A DNA stretch of 64,000 nucleotides from CAZGUG01 sp964625335 (GCA_964625335.1 CAZVBE010000002.1:62001-126000), one strand, 5' to 3'. Counted from the first letter of the stretch, positions 18,130 through 27,075 are shown. The notes: generated by a model from the letters alone, not told the origin. Program-made: numbers and translations.

Positions 18130-18606
18130 ATGAAGATAGGTATGATAGTTCATTCCCATACCGGCAATACCTACTCGGTTGCCCGGAAGCTCGAGGAGAA
18201 GCTGTTAATGGCCGGACATTCGGTGAGGATAGAGCAGATAGCTCCTGTCGGTGGTGAGAAGACCAATGAAAGGGATACAACAAAAATTCAATTGATAACA
18301 CATCCGGATTTATGTAGATACGATGCGCTGATATTTTGTGGCCCGGTCCGCGGAGCTTCTATTTCCCCTGTGTTAGCCGCCTGCCTGGCACAGGTTACAT
18401 CATTAAAGAATAAAAAGGTAGCCTGTTTGGTCACCGAAGCCTTTCCCTACCCGTGGATGGGCGGAAACCGTGCAGTCGCACAGATGAAAAATATCTGCCA
18501 GTCCAAAGGCGGGGAAGTCTGTGGTACAGGAATAGTGAACTGGATGGGTAAGGGACGCGAAAAAAGGATCGCCAATGTGATTGAAGATTTAAGCGGATTG
18601 TTTTAG
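18130..18606 (+). CDS. Flavodoxin family protein
   Basis: About 158 residues with a flavodoxin-like fold. The FMN phosphate loop is IVHSHTGNTYSVA and a second loop is around FCGPVRGASISPV. The start ATG follows AAGGAGG. It probably binds FMN and either shuttles electrons or serves as a small reductase. It is paired with the FMN-binding membrane protein just upstream. The precise partner is unknown. Confidence 0.8.
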   Translation: MKIGMIVHSHTGNTYSVARKLEEKLLMAGHSVRIEQIAPVGGEKTNERDTTKIQLITHPDLCRYDALIFCGPVRGASISPVLAACLAQVTSLKNKKVACLVTEAFPYPWMGGNRAVAQMKNICQSKGGEVCGTGIVNWMGKGREKRIANVIEDLSGLF

Positions 18607-18634
18607 ATTGTGGCAGCTTGGGGCAGTTCTAACT

Positions 18635-18664
18635 AATAAAAAGTGGCATGTGCCACTTTTTATT
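18635..18664. terminator. Bidirectional terminator between flavodoxin and CotF genes
   Basis: A 14-bp perfect inverted repeat (18635-18648 and 18651-18664, arm AATAAAAAGTGGCA) has a 2-base centre and A/T tracts on both sides. It overlaps the stop codon of the convergent cotF-like gene and can serve both transcripts. Confidence 0.8.
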
Positions 18665-19139
18665 GAGGGGAGTACATTCCCTTGCTTTCCATGTATTTAA
18701 AGACCGCTTCCCCGTGTTTTTGCTCCTCCTTTTGTATATGATTTAACACATCCCGGACCTGTGTATCCCTGAATTCAAATATTGCTGTGTCGTAGGTTCC
18801 CGAAACATATTTTTCCGTCATCAGTATATCGGTGCACAGGTCCTTATCGGAAGTCTGAAGGTTTACAGCGGTATTTTGCGGTTGTTGGGACTGCTGCTGT
18901 TGCTGATTTCCGCTGCCTCCGCCCTGTTGGCTGTTCAGAGCCGGGACCTGGCCGCTAAGAAGCTGATTGATTGAGTTCAGGTGCTCCTGTTCAATTTTGG
19001 CATGGTTATTGAACATATCCCTTAACTGTTGGTCGGATGCCTGATTGGCATAATTTGAATACTTTTGGATACAAATCTCCTCATGGCTTTTTTGGTCCTC
19101 AAGCAGGGTTCTTTCTTTTGAAGTTAAATTTATATTCAT
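18660..19139 (-). CDS. Spore coat protein, CotF family (ferritin-like)
   Basis: About 159 residues with two helical ferritin-like halves (MNINLTSKERTLLEDQKSHE and a C-terminal YDTAIFEFRDTQVRDVL). They are separated by a low-complexity linker rich in Gln, Ser and Gly around residues 75-95. This is the Coat_F family, components of the spore coat and their vegetative relatives. The start is set at ATG 19139 because GGAGGTG lies 8 bases upstream of it. The earlier in-frame ATG at 19154 contains that site. It supports a sporulating host. Confidence 0.85.
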   Translation of the reverse strand: MNINLTSKERTLLEDQKSHEEICIQKYSNYANQASDQQLRDMFNNHAKIEQEHLNSINQLLSGQVPALNSQQGGGSGNQQQQQSQQPQNTAVNLQTSDKDLCTDILMTEKYVSGTYDTAIFEFRDTQVRDVLNHIQKEEQKHGEAVFKYMESKGMYSPQ

Positions 19140-19259
19140 AATTAACACCTCCATGATTAGTATTTTCTAAAGCAAAAAATATATCCGAACACAAAAATAA
19201 TGGTTAAATATGTTATAATATTGTACACATAAATAGCCAGGAAGGGTTGTGCATCATGC

Positions 19260-19655
19260 ATGGAGCACGAAATAAAAACTGCAAGGCCTGATGAGTTTGT
19301 AAACATTACAGGTATTGTAAGGCTGGAAGTTGAAAAAAGCGGAATCAGAGACGGGATTGCGGTTGTTTTCATTCCTCACACAACAGCCGGTGTGACTATT
19401 AATGAAAACGCGGATCCCGATGTAGTGTATGATATATTATCGGGGCTTGGAAAGGTTTTCCCGGAAAACGGGGGGTACAGGCATACTGAAGGCAATTCCC
19501 ATGCACATATTAAGGCTTCGTTGATGGGTTCATCCTGTACAGTACCCATTGAGAACGGGATACTAATGCTTGGAACATGGCAGGGTATATATTTTTGTGA
19601 GTTTGACGGGCCGAGAATTAGGAAAATCCAAATAAGGATTATGGGAGACTGCTAA
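19260..19655 (+). CDS. yjbQ: YjbQ family protein (UPF0047; secondary thiamine-phosphate synthase type)
   Basis: A 131-residue member of the YjbQ/UPF0047 family. The fold markers are FIPHTTAGVTINENADPDV, HTEGNSHAHIKASLMGSS and the end GTWQGIYFCEFDGPR. Family members have a weak thiamine-phosphate synthase activity in vitro and probably another main role. A conserved His/Glu metal-like site is present (PHTTAG, HTEGNSHAH). ATG 19260 is used; the GAAGGG site is about 13 bases upstream. No thiamine genes are nearby. Confidence 0.85.
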   Translation: MEHEIKTARPDEFVNITGIVRLEVEKSGIRDGIAVVFIPHTTAGVTINENADPDVVYDILSGLGKVFPENGGYRHTEGNSHAHIKASLMGSSCTVPIENGILMLGTWQGIYFCEFDGPRIRKIQIRIMGDC

Positions 19656-19758
19656 ATGAGCGGCCAGGGACAGCCTTTAAGTATTGCACCCTATGTTCTG
19701 TTGCTTACCTGTTCCCGGCAAAAATATACTGCAAGCGGGAATAAAAAGGAGAGATAAA

Positions 19759-20466
19759 ATGTCACCACAAAGGCTTGATACAATAATTAAAGACTATGAG
19801 AAACTGGTAAAGGGTATTAATCAAGAGGCTATTAATAATGAGGACCGTGCCTATGGCGGAATAATCCGTGCAGGGAAGGGTAAACTTGTAGAAAGTATCA
19901 CACAGGCTTTGGTGGAGATAGCATGGATTACGGTGCTTAAACAGGACCCTAATCGCCTGCGTACGGATAAGAACAAGATGAAAATAGGCATTAAAGAAGG
20001 TTATGAAAATAAAATAAAAAATAATGCGGTAAGGGAATACATTAACTTAAACAGAGATAAGCTGTTTTATAGATTTGGTACAGATGTTCATGTCTATATT
20101 GATGACAAACTGGTATTGCCCATTGAATGTAAAGCGTATACCGAAAACGCCATGCTAAAAAGAATATTGTTTGATGCTGTGCTGATGAAAGAAGCCAAGG
20201 GAATTAACAAGTATTTTTTGCTCCAGCTTGAAAGCCAGCTTGGAGGAGACTATAGTAAACATAATGGTATTACTTATGGGAGCGCGTCAACCCATGTGCT
20301 TATGTCACATGTTAATGTGGATTTGGAAATAATAACCTTGCTTGAAGGGGAGCGAAAAGTTGACAGACCGATCCATAAAGCCGAATATTACAAGCCGTTA
20401 ACCGTGGAAAGCCTGAATTATGCCGTCAATGTCTTTTCTGACGCTCTTAAATACTATATAAAATAA
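19759..20466 (+). CDS. PD-(D/E)xK nuclease, probable type II restriction endonuclease
   Basis: A 235-residue protein with a PD-(D/E)xK active site: Asp109 in FGTDVHVYIDDK, then Glu123-Cys-Lys125 (PIECKAY), the typical D-x(13)-E-x-K spacing on adjacent strands. The rest is not recognisable, as is usual for restriction enzymes. The neighbouring convergent gene encodes a SPPY-type DNA methyltransferase, which makes a type II restriction-modification pair likely. ATG 19759 follows AAGGAG; the longer frame starting at 19684 lacks a ribosome site. The recognition sequence cannot be deduced. Confidence 0.75.
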   Translation: MSPQRLDTIIKDYEKLVKGINQEAINNEDRAYGGIIRAGKGKLVESITQALVEIAWITVLKQDPNRLRTDKNKMKIGIKEGYENKIKNNAVREYINLNRDKLFYRFGTDVHVYIDDKLVLPIECKAYTENAMLKRILFDAVLMKEAKGINKYFLLQLESQLGGDYSKHNGITYGSASTHVLMSHVNVDLEIITLLEGERKVDRPIHKAEYYKPLTVESLNYAVNVFSDALKYYIK

Positions 20467-20481
20467 GGATAGAAGGTTACG

Positions 20482-20514
20482 ACTGCCGGAGTTTCGACCC
20501 CGGCAGTTTTTTTC
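20482..20514 (+). terminator. Terminator of the endonuclease gene
   Basis: ACTGCCGG (20482-20489) pairs with CCGGCAGT (20500-20507) and is followed by a tract of T. It ends just at the stop of the convergent methyltransferase gene. Confidence 0.8.
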
Positions 20515-21675
20515 CTATTCAAAAATGGAAATTTGTTTGGAAATGTTTAAAAGCCGCTGCTCCGCCGTTTTGCAGTATTCCTCAGAGATGTCAATTCCTA
20601 TATAATTTCTGTCCAGCCTGTGGGCCACTGCTGTAGCCGTACCCACCCCGTTAAACGGGTCTAAAACAACGTCTCCCTTATAGCTGAATAGCTTCAGTGC
20701 CCTTTCAACCAATTGCTCGGGAAACATTGCCGGGTGCCCGTATTCTTTCATTCGTCTTTCGGGCGCAATGCTCCATTTGGCAACAACCCATTGTTTGAAT
20801 TCCTCGGCGGATATGTCGATTTTGCCGGTATCTCCCTTTTTTTTCAGGTCACCCTTGCAGAAAATCTCGATAAATTCCCAGGTATATTTCAGATATGGAC
20901 TTGAAGGGCTTTTCCAGCTGCCCCATGCGGTATACTTGCAGTTATAGTTGTTCTTTTCCCAAAGGATTTCGCCCTTCCAGAGCATTCCCTTTTGAAGGAA
21001 AAAATTGCTTATAATATGATGTGTTGGTATATAATCCGAAAACAAAGGCTGTACGTTTACTATAACCCTGCCGCCATATTTCAGAACACGGATGCATTCA
21101 TTAAAAATGTCAAACAGTTTCTTAAAGTATGTATCCCAGTGTTTTGCATCATGATGATTATCATAGGACAAACCGAAATTGTACGGGGGTGAAGTGATAA
21201 CTATGTCAATACAGTTATCGGGCAGCTTTTTCAAAAACTCTTCACTGTCTTCACAAAGGATTTCGTTCAGATATTCTGCCGGAACAGCGGTATTCTCATT
21301 TGAAAATATATTTGGATTGGCATTATTAATGCGCTGTTTCTCCTTTTCCTTTCTGTTTGTTACTTTTCGCTCCCTGTTAAAACCAACAAACACTCTTTTT
21401 TTGCCCTTTACCCCATAGCTGCCGATGTTTTTTATGCGTTGGATTAATTCCTGTGAAAATACCGGCTCTTCAGAACCAACCGTTTTCATATAATCCGAAA
21501 ATGCTTCAACATCCAGCTGCTTCAGATGAATCAACACTTTGTTATCCGAAATCTCTGCATAAATATCTTTTTTTAGGTATTTTGAATTTATATCATCAAC
21601 AATACTTTGTATATTTAAGACATTTGATGTTTCATCCAGTTCTATTGAAATCTCTTTGTAGGATGGTTTTTCCAT
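20515..21675 (-). CDS. Beta-class DNA methyltransferase with SPPY motif (probable N4-cytosine)
   Basis: A 386-residue methyltransferase. Catalytic motif IV, TSPPYN, lies at about residues 161-166 and comes before the SAM-binding motif (VLDPFNGVGTATAVA, about residue 342), which is the beta-class order. SPPY favours N4-cytosine methylation, though some N6-adenine enzymes share it. The first 140 residues are an unusual extension with no recognised domain. ATG 21675 follows AGAGAGGA. The upstream frame to 21861 codes a non-conserved hydrophobic stretch and was not used. It would protect host DNA from the nuclease encoded at 19759. Confidence 0.85.
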   Translation of the reverse strand: MEKPSYKEISIELDETSNVLNIQSIVDDINSKYLKKDIYAEISDNKVLIHLKQLDVEAFSDYMKTVGSEEPVFSQELIQRIKNIGSYGVKGKKRVFVGFNRERKVTNRKEKEKQRINNANPNIFSNENTAVPAEYLNEILCEDSEEFLKKLPDNCIDIVITSPPYNFGLSYDNHHDAKHWDTYFKKLFDIFNECIRVLKYGGRVIVNVQPLFSDYIPTHHIISNFFLQKGMLWKGEILWEKNNYNCKYTAWGSWKSPSSPYLKYTWEFIEIFCKGDLKKKGDTGKIDISAEEFKQWVVAKWSIAPERRMKEYGHPAMFPEQLVERALKLFSYKGDVVLDPFNGVGTATAVAHRLDRNYIGIDISEEYCKTAEQRLLNISKQISIFE

Positions 21676-21846
21676 ACTGATAATTCCTCTCTTTTTGATA
21701 TAATTTATAAACTGCACTGAGTATGCCGGCAACCGCTCACTTCTATATTTTATCACAGCAAAATATGTAATACAAAGCAACAGGCAGACTAGTAAGAATT
21801 GATTAATAATAGTATAATACCTTAAAAGGGAGAAAGAGGTGGAAGC

Positions 21847-22965
21847 GTGGTTAAACTTCAAAAACCGGGTCTGTTTTTTATTTTTTCACTGATTGTTGCG
21901 ATTACGCTGGCATCTGTTCTTCCTAACCGGATTTCCGGACAGGCCCGGCCTGTTGCAGAGGCTCAGCAGAAGCTTAAGGGGATTTCCGAAAACGAAAAGT
22001 CTGCTCTTGAAGGTCTCTTTATCCTTTTGCAGGAGATTGAAGAGATGGATAGGGAGCAGGCGGAGATTGAACCGGAAATACAAGCCATGCAGGTGCAAAT
22101 CCAAGACGTTCAAAGGAGGATTGAGCACAGGGAAAGGGATTATGATAATCAATTGGACATTTTAAAACAGGTTCTTGTAAGCTATCAAAGACAGGGGCCT
22201 GCCTCTTATCTGAAAATTCTATTAAGCGCAGAGGACCTGACTTCTTTTCTGCGCAGCATTAATATTATAAGGGACCTTACCCGGAACACAGGTGGACTTT
22301 TGGCTTCGCTGGAGGAAGGTAAAAAGAAATTGACGGCAGAAAAGAAAAGCCTGGCGAATAGTATGGCGTTGCTGGAAGCTAAAAGGGAAGAGTTTGGAGA
22401 AGCTTTGGCCAAAAAGCTGCAGTTAAAGGAAGAGCAGGAGGCATACCTGGAATCTTTGGAGGGAGAAAGAGAGTATTACCGGGGATTGCTGGGCGATTTA
22501 CAAAGCATGTGGGATGATATAAAGATTTTATTTTCGGAGATTGTGGGAGAGTTTACCAAAATTATCGGGGATGGTAAATTCCCTGTGCAGGATTTGAATT
22601 TAAGCTTTGGCTTTCTTACTGTAAAGGGAACCATTCATGAGAAAACACTAAATGATATGCTGAAAGAGCACTCAAGTCTTCCGGAGATGATATTCCACTT
22701 TTATCCCGGAAAAACTGAAATAGAAGTTCCGGAGAAGCATCTTATCCTGACGGGAACATTTTCCGTTGAGAAGGGAAGCGCTTTGAAATTCGAGGCGGAG
22801 GAGGGCAGCTTCTACGGTATGGAGCTGGGACCGGCATCCATTGAAGAACTGTTCCGGGACGGGTATTTATTGATTGACTTTAGCGGGTTAATGGGAGATA
22901 TTACCTTGCAATCGGTAAAGGTTTATGAAGGTTATATGGAGTTTGTGGTAAAACCCGGCTTTTAG
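21847..22965 (+). CDS. Secreted coiled-coil protein of the FtsEX operon, no hydrolase domain
   Basis: A 372-residue protein with a signal peptide or anchor (residues 8-30). Two long coiled-coil blocks (about 35-110 and 150-225) flank a section, SYQRQGPASYLKILLSAEDL, that is typical of PcsB/CwlO/EnvC coiled-coil domains. These proteins bind FtsX through the coiled coil and carry a C-terminal CHAP, NlpC/P60 or LytM enzyme. Here the last ~140 residues are a beta-rich domain with no catalytic Cys/His or LytM motifs. The gene lies 24 bases before ftsE, so it is very likely the FtsEX partner. It may act as an adaptor that recruits a separate amidase. Confidence 0.7.
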   Translation: MVKLQKPGLFFIFSLIVAITLASVLPNRISGQARPVAEAQQKLKGISENEKSALEGLFILLQEIEEMDREQAEIEPEIQAMQVQIQDVQRRIEHRERDYDNQLDILKQVLVSYQRQGPASYLKILLSAEDLTSFLRSINIIRDLTRNTGGLLASLEEGKKKLTAEKKSLANSMALLEAKREEFGEALAKKLQLKEEQEAYLESLEGEREYYRGLLGDLQSMWDDIKILFSEIVGEFTKIIGDGKFPVQDLNLSFGFLTVKGTIHEKTLNDMLKEHSSLPEMIFHFYPGKTEIEVPEKHLILTGTFSVEKGSALKFEAEEGSFYGMELGPASIEELFRDGYLLIDFSGLMGDITLQSVKVYEGYMEFVVKPGF

Positions 22966-22989
22966 AAAACTGTTATGAGGGGGCAAAAT

Positions 22990-23682
22990 ATGATTGAGGC
23001 AAAGGGGGTTTCTTTAAGATACCCGGACGGAACGCTGGCGTTAAAAGGTATTGACCTGGAGGTGAAGCCTGGCGAGCTGGTGTATATTACGGGGCCCAGC
23101 GGTTCAGGAAAGACCAGCCTTTTAAAGGTTATTATGGCAATGGAATATCCCACATCCGGTTCTCTAAAGGTACTGTGGCAGCCCGTTACCAAAGGACAAA
23201 CCGGGAGAATTAACCAAATGCGGAGGAGAATCGGCCCTGTCTTTCAGGAGTTTAAGCTTATTCGCGGCAGAACCGTATTGGAAAATGTCATGATGGGTAT
23301 GCGGTTTTTAGAGGTTTCACCCCGGCAGATGAAGGAAAATGCCGGAAGTGCAATTGCCAGGCTGGGCCTGGCGCATAAGACCCATTCATCGGTGGAAAAC
23401 CTGTCCTGGGGCGAGGCCCAAAGGGCAGCCATCGCCCGGGCGGTGGCCAGGAAGCCTGTAATCATTTTGGCGGATGAACCCACAGGCAATTTGGACCATG
23501 CCAATGCATTGAACATATTGGAGCTATTGACTTCCTTCAGGGACAAAAACACAGCTGTCATTATAACTACCCATGCAACCCATTTGATTGAAAAGCAAAA
23601 CAATGCTACCTTTATACGAATGGATGGAGGAAATATTACTATAGAACGGCGGGGAAAAGCGAATGAAGAATGCCTTGTATAA
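22990..23682 (+). CDS. ftsE: Cell-division ABC ATPase FtsE
   Basis: A 230-residue ABC ATPase. Walker A GPSGSGKT is at residues 35-42, the Q-loop at VFQEF, Walker B and D-loop in ILADEPTGNLD, and the H-loop His in ITTHAT. The signature reads LSWGE (about 138-142) in place of LSGGE, an unusual bulky change in the nucleotide-sandwiching loop. ATG 22990 follows GAGGGG; the earlier ATG at 22975 lacks a site. FtsX overlaps the end by 20 bases. The complex couples ATP hydrolysis to control of peptidoglycan hydrolases outside the membrane. Confidence 0.88.
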   Translation: MIEAKGVSLRYPDGTLALKGIDLEVKPGELVYITGPSGSGKTSLLKVIMAMEYPTSGSLKVLWQPVTKGQTGRINQMRRRIGPVFQEFKLIRGRTVLENVMMGMRFLEVSPRQMKENAGSAIARLGLAHKTHSSVENLSWGEAQRAAIARAVARKPVIILADEPTGNLDHANALNILELLTSFRDKNTAVIITTHATHLIEKQNNATFIRMDGGNITIERRGKANEECLV

Positions 23683-24550
23683 TACAGGTTATTTCCTGAA
23701 AGAGGCAAAGAATATTATCCGGTTGAACTGGCTTTCCAACATTTTTTCCTTTATAAGTACAGGCCTCATTCTGTTCATTTTGGCAATGGTTGTTTTCGGT
23801 TGGGGTGTCAGTAATCTATTAGTTGAAATGCTTCAGGATGAGGCGGAAATAAGCGCATACCTTGACGGGAATACCGACATTCAGCAAGCAGCCGGATTGG
23901 TTGAAACCATAAAAGGCATAGACGGGGTATGGGATGTCCGGTTGGTTGACCAAACTGAGGCCTATGGAAGGATGGAGGAAATCCTGGGGGAAGAAGCCCG
24001 CGTTTTAGAGCTTTTTGAGGAAAACCCCTTTGAAGCATTTATTGAGGTGAGGATACACCCGGATGAACTGGAACCGGCTCTGGAAAAGGTGGGAAGCCTC
24101 AAAGGCATCGGGCATATAAAGGAGAACAGAGAGGTTTTGGGGCGCATTCAAAGCATTACGGAAGGGTTAAAGAATCTAGGATATCTGGTTATGGCTGCGG
24201 TGGGCATCAGTACCATGGTCATAATATCCCATATGATACGTCAGGGAATATATAATAACAGGGTTCAAATAGACACCCTGAGGCTTCTGGGGGCCCCCGG
24301 CAGTTTTATCGGATTCCCCTTTGTGTTGGTGGGGTTGCTGCTGACCCTGGGAGGAGGCGTACTGGCGAGCGCTCTTATAGTGCTCCTGATAAACCGGGGG
24401 TATGGATATATCAGCGGTTTGATGCCCTTTATCCCGCTGCCGCCCGTGGGTGAATTGGTTTCCGGTATTATTATACTCATTGTGGCTGTCAGTGTGGTTC
24501 TTGGAATCCTTGGAAGCCTTTTCGGCCTGTCCTCCACAAAAAACACATAG
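23663..24550 (+). CDS. ftsX: Cell-division permease-like protein FtsX
   Basis: A 295-residue protein with FtsX topology: a first membrane helix at about residues 23-46, an extracellular domain (about 50-160, containing IKGIDGVWDVRLVDQTEAYG and the conserved NPFEAFIEVRI), then three helices with the connecting loop DTLRLLGAPGSFIGFPF. It transmits the FtsE ATPase cycle to a coiled-coil partner, probably the product of the first gene in this operon. Start and ftsE stop overlap, which indicates coupled translation. It converges on feoB with only 27 bases between. Confidence 0.9.
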   Translation: MKNALYNTGYFLKEAKNIIRLNWLSNIFSFISTGLILFILAMVVFGWGVSNLLVEMLQDEAEISAYLDGNTDIQQAAGLVETIKGIDGVWDVRLVDQTEAYGRMEEILGEEARVLELFEENPFEAFIEVRIHPDELEPALEKVGSLKGIGHIKENREVLGRIQSITEGLKNLGYLVMAAVGISTMVIISHMIRQGIYNNRVQIDTLRLLGAPGSFIGFPFVLVGLLLTLGGGVLASALIVLLINRGYGYISGLMPFIPLPPVGELVSGIIILIVAVSVVLGILGSLFGLSSTKNT

Positions 24551-24577
24551 GTGGCAGGTTTCCCCTTTTACCTTTTG

Positions 24578-26725
24578 CTATACCAGCCCGAGCAGCCTTG
24601 CTCCCTGGGCAACAATAAAGCATACGGCGATACCGGTTATGGAAGGGACCAGCAGGGAAAACCAGGTCCATTTCCAACTCTGCGTTTCTTTGCGGATGGT
24701 CCAAAGGGTGGTACCGCAGGGCCAGTGGTTTAATGAAAAGAGCATCATGCAAACCGCTGTCAGCCAGGTCCAGCCGTTGTCCACAAATAGTTGCCTCATT
24801 TCATCCAGGCTGCCCAACTCCAACATAGACCCCTTGGACATATAACTCATTATCAAAATTGGGATGACTATTTCATTGGCAGGCAGGCCCAAAATGAATG
24901 CCATTAAAATATATCCGTCCAATCCCAACAGACGGGCAAATGGGTCTAAAAGCTGCGCGCCGTGCGCAAGCAGGCTTGCACCGGAAATTACAGTGTTAGC
25001 CATAACCCATATAAGCAGACCGGCGGGTGCAGCAATTACAACTGCACGGCCCAATACGAATAAAGTACGGTCAAAAATGGAACGGAGGATAATTCTTCCC
25101 ACCTGAGGTTTCCTGTAGGGCGGCAGTTCCAAAGTAAAGGAGGAGGGCAGTCCTTTCAAAATCGTTTTTGACAACAGTCTGGATATAAAGAGTGTAATAG
25201 CAACGCCCAATACAATGGCAGATAGTACCGATAACGCAGCGGCAAGGGAATTGAAAGAGCCTGCGGTACCGGCGATGAAAATACTTGCAAGGGCAATCAA
25301 TGTGGGGAACCGTCCGTTGCAGGGTACAAAATTATTGGTAATGGTTGCGATTAACCGTTCCCTTGGAGAATCAATAATTCTGCAGGCAATAACTCCGGCG
25401 GCATTGCAGCCAAACCCCATGCACATGGTTAATGCCTGCTTTCCATGGGCACAGGCCTTCTTGAAATAATGGTCCAGGTTAAATGCAACCCTCGGCAAAT
25501 AGCCTAAGTCCTCCAGAAGAGTGAATAATGGAAAAAAAATCGCCATTGGTGGAAGCATTACCGATACAACCCATGCCAATGTACGGTACATGCCGTATAT
25601 TAGAATATCATGAACCCACTGGGGTGTGCCAAGCCAGCCAAAAAAAACGGTGAGTTGTCCTTCAATCCGAAACAGGCCGTCCGCCAGCATGGCTGAGGGA
25701 ATATTGGCTCCTTGGATGGTAATCCAGAAAACAATTCCCAAAAGGGCAATCATAATTGGAATGCCAAAGGTTTTTGAGGTTAATACGCTGTCAATTCTAT
25801 AGTCCAGGCCGTTATGGGTTTTGTTTTCCGAAGAAACAACTTCCAAGCTTATATTTTCAGCGGCTTTGACAATGCATGAAACAATCCGGTCCCGTAAATC
25901 TTCCGGTAAAAGATATTCCTCCTGCAATCCCGCACGAATATCCTCCGCTTTTTTTTGCAGTGGTTTGTTTCCCGACAAACCGAGATTCAGGTAATTGTCC
26001 ATTGCTTCCAAAAGAGGAATGTCTCGGTCAATAAGGCGAAGGGCTGTCCATCTGCTGTTAATCTTATCGCCTGCCAAATTATTAATGTAAGGCTTTAATT
26101 CATCAATGGCTTTTTCAAGGGTTTGACCGTAATTGACTTTGGCAGGGGCAACCTTGATTTCTCCGCGGGCAACCCTTTCAACCGTGTCCTTTAATTCTTC
26201 TAACCCCTTCCCGTTCCTTGCAGAGGTGCCTACCACCGGTACTCCCAACAGTCCGGACAGTTTATTAAGATTAATGTTAATCTTCTTTCTCTTCGCTTCA
26301 TCCATAAGATTTACACATACTACAACTTTATCGGTAATCTCCATTATCTGAAGAACCAGATTTAAGTTTCTTTCCAGGCATGTTGCATCGGATACAACCA
26401 CCGTTGCATGGGGGCTTCCAAAGCATACAAAATCCCTGGCTACCTGTTCGTCCACAGAATTAGCCAGCAGCGAATAGGCGCCCGGCAGATCCACCAATAT
26501 ATATTTTCTGTCTTTGTGTGTGTATTTACCCTGGGCGCATGTAACGGTCTTGCCGGGCCAGTTTCCGGTGTGTTGATTAAGGCCTGTAAGAACGTTAAAC
26601 AGTGTGCTCTTACCGGTATTAGGGTTGCCCGCCAGTGCGATGACAATATCATCGGGTGATTTCAATTCTACCTGGTACATGTCCTTTAATGCACCAAGGC
26701 ATGTAGCCTGCTTTGTTAAACCCAT
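24578..26725 (-). CDS. feoB: Ferrous iron transporter FeoB
   Basis: A 715-residue Fe(II) transporter with a cytoplasmic G domain (G1 GNPNTGKST, G3 DLPGAYSL, G4 NLMDE), a GDI-like helical spacer (about 180-300), and a membrane domain with two Gate repeats. Conserved cysteines occur in CMGFGCNAAGV and FVPCNGRFP. About 30 residues precede the G1 motif. ATG 26725 is used because GGGGGG lies 7 bases upstream. It lies directly downstream of feoA on the same strand, and no feoC was seen. Confidence 0.95.
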   Translation of the reverse strand: MGLTKQATCLGALKDMYQVELKSPDDIVIALAGNPNTGKSTLFNVLTGLNQHTGNWPGKTVTCAQGKYTHKDRKYILVDLPGAYSLLANSVDEQVARDFVCFGSPHATVVVSDATCLERNLNLVLQIMEITDKVVVCVNLMDEAKRKKININLNKLSGLLGVPVVGTSARNGKGLEELKDTVERVARGEIKVAPAKVNYGQTLEKAIDELKPYINNLAGDKINSRWTALRLIDRDIPLLEAMDNYLNLGLSGNKPLQKKAEDIRAGLQEEYLLPEDLRDRIVSCIVKAAENISLEVVSSENKTHNGLDYRIDSVLTSKTFGIPIMIALLGIVFWITIQGANIPSAMLADGLFRIEGQLTVFFGWLGTPQWVHDILIYGMYRTLAWVVSVMLPPMAIFFPLFTLLEDLGYLPRVAFNLDHYFKKACAHGKQALTMCMGFGCNAAGVIACRIIDSPRERLIATITNNFVPCNGRFPTLIALASIFIAGTAGSFNSLAAALSVLSAIVLGVAITLFISRLLSKTILKGLPSSFTLELPPYRKPQVGRIILRSIFDRTLFVLGRAVVIAAPAGLLIWVMANTVISGASLLAHGAQLLDPFARLLGLDGYILMAFILGLPANEIVIPILIMSYMSKGSMLELGSLDEMRQLFVDNGWTWLTAVCMMLFSLNHWPCGTTLWTIRKETQSWKWTWFSLLVPSITGIAVCFIVAQGARLLGLV

Positions 26726-26752
26726 TAAATAACCCCCCAATATTTCTGCTGT

Positions 26753-26992
26753 TCAGTTGATTTCAATAAGAATCTTTGATGCTTCTTCCGAGCGTAAAGC
26801 TATCACGGCTCCCCTTATCTGGTATGCCACAGGGTCCCCGGCGGGACTTTTTCTTAATGATTCTATGGTTGTATCGTATATCATTCCCAGGTCCAGCATC
26901 CTCCTTCGGGTGTTTCCCCGGGCAGTAAGTTTTTTAACTTTACCAAAACCGCCCACCGGCAATTGGTCCAGTGGAATTAAATTTGAATTCAT
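26753..26992 (-). CDS. feoA: FeoA, small SH3-like partner of FeoB
   Basis: Seventy-nine residues with the FeoA fold: a start PLDQLPVGGFGKVKKL, the central RRRMLDLGMIYDTTIESL, and the closing strand GAVIALRSEEASKILIE. It is thought to interact with the FeoB G domain and support Fe(II) uptake. GGGGG upstream provides the ribosome site. Only 27 bases separate it from feoB. The operon diverges from a DtxR-family gene, the likely metal-responsive regulator. Confidence 0.92.
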   Translation of the reverse strand: MNSNLIPLDQLPVGGFGKVKKLTARGNTRRRMLDLGMIYDTTIESLRKSPAGDPVAYQIRGAVIALRSEEASKILIEIN

Positions 26993-27055
26993 ATAAAAAA
27001 ACCCCCTTTTATTAACTTTTCAACAGGTTATGTCATAAGTTAGTCGTAGGAAACT

Positions 27056-27075
27056 TTATTTGCCAAACCTAATAA
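27056..27075. promoter_or_regulatory. Candidate DtxR-type operator between feoAB and its divergent regulator
   Basis: On the minus strand the 20 bases read TTATTAGGTTTGGCAAATAA, with the left half resembling the TTAGGTT half-site of DtxR/IdeR boxes and five matching bases at each end. It lies in the divergent 148-bp region before feoA and the DtxR-family gene. The symmetry is imperfect, so this is only a candidate. Confidence 0.35.

Noticed and set aside
19684..19758. N-terminal extension of the endonuclease frame
   Set aside because: A strong AAGGAG site directly precedes ATG 19759, and the extension has no coding features.
21676..21861. Hydrophobic N-terminal extension of the methyltransferase frame
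   Set aside because: DNA methyltransferases are cytosolic. ATG 21675 has a good ribosome site and the extension covers promoter-like A/T-rich sequence.
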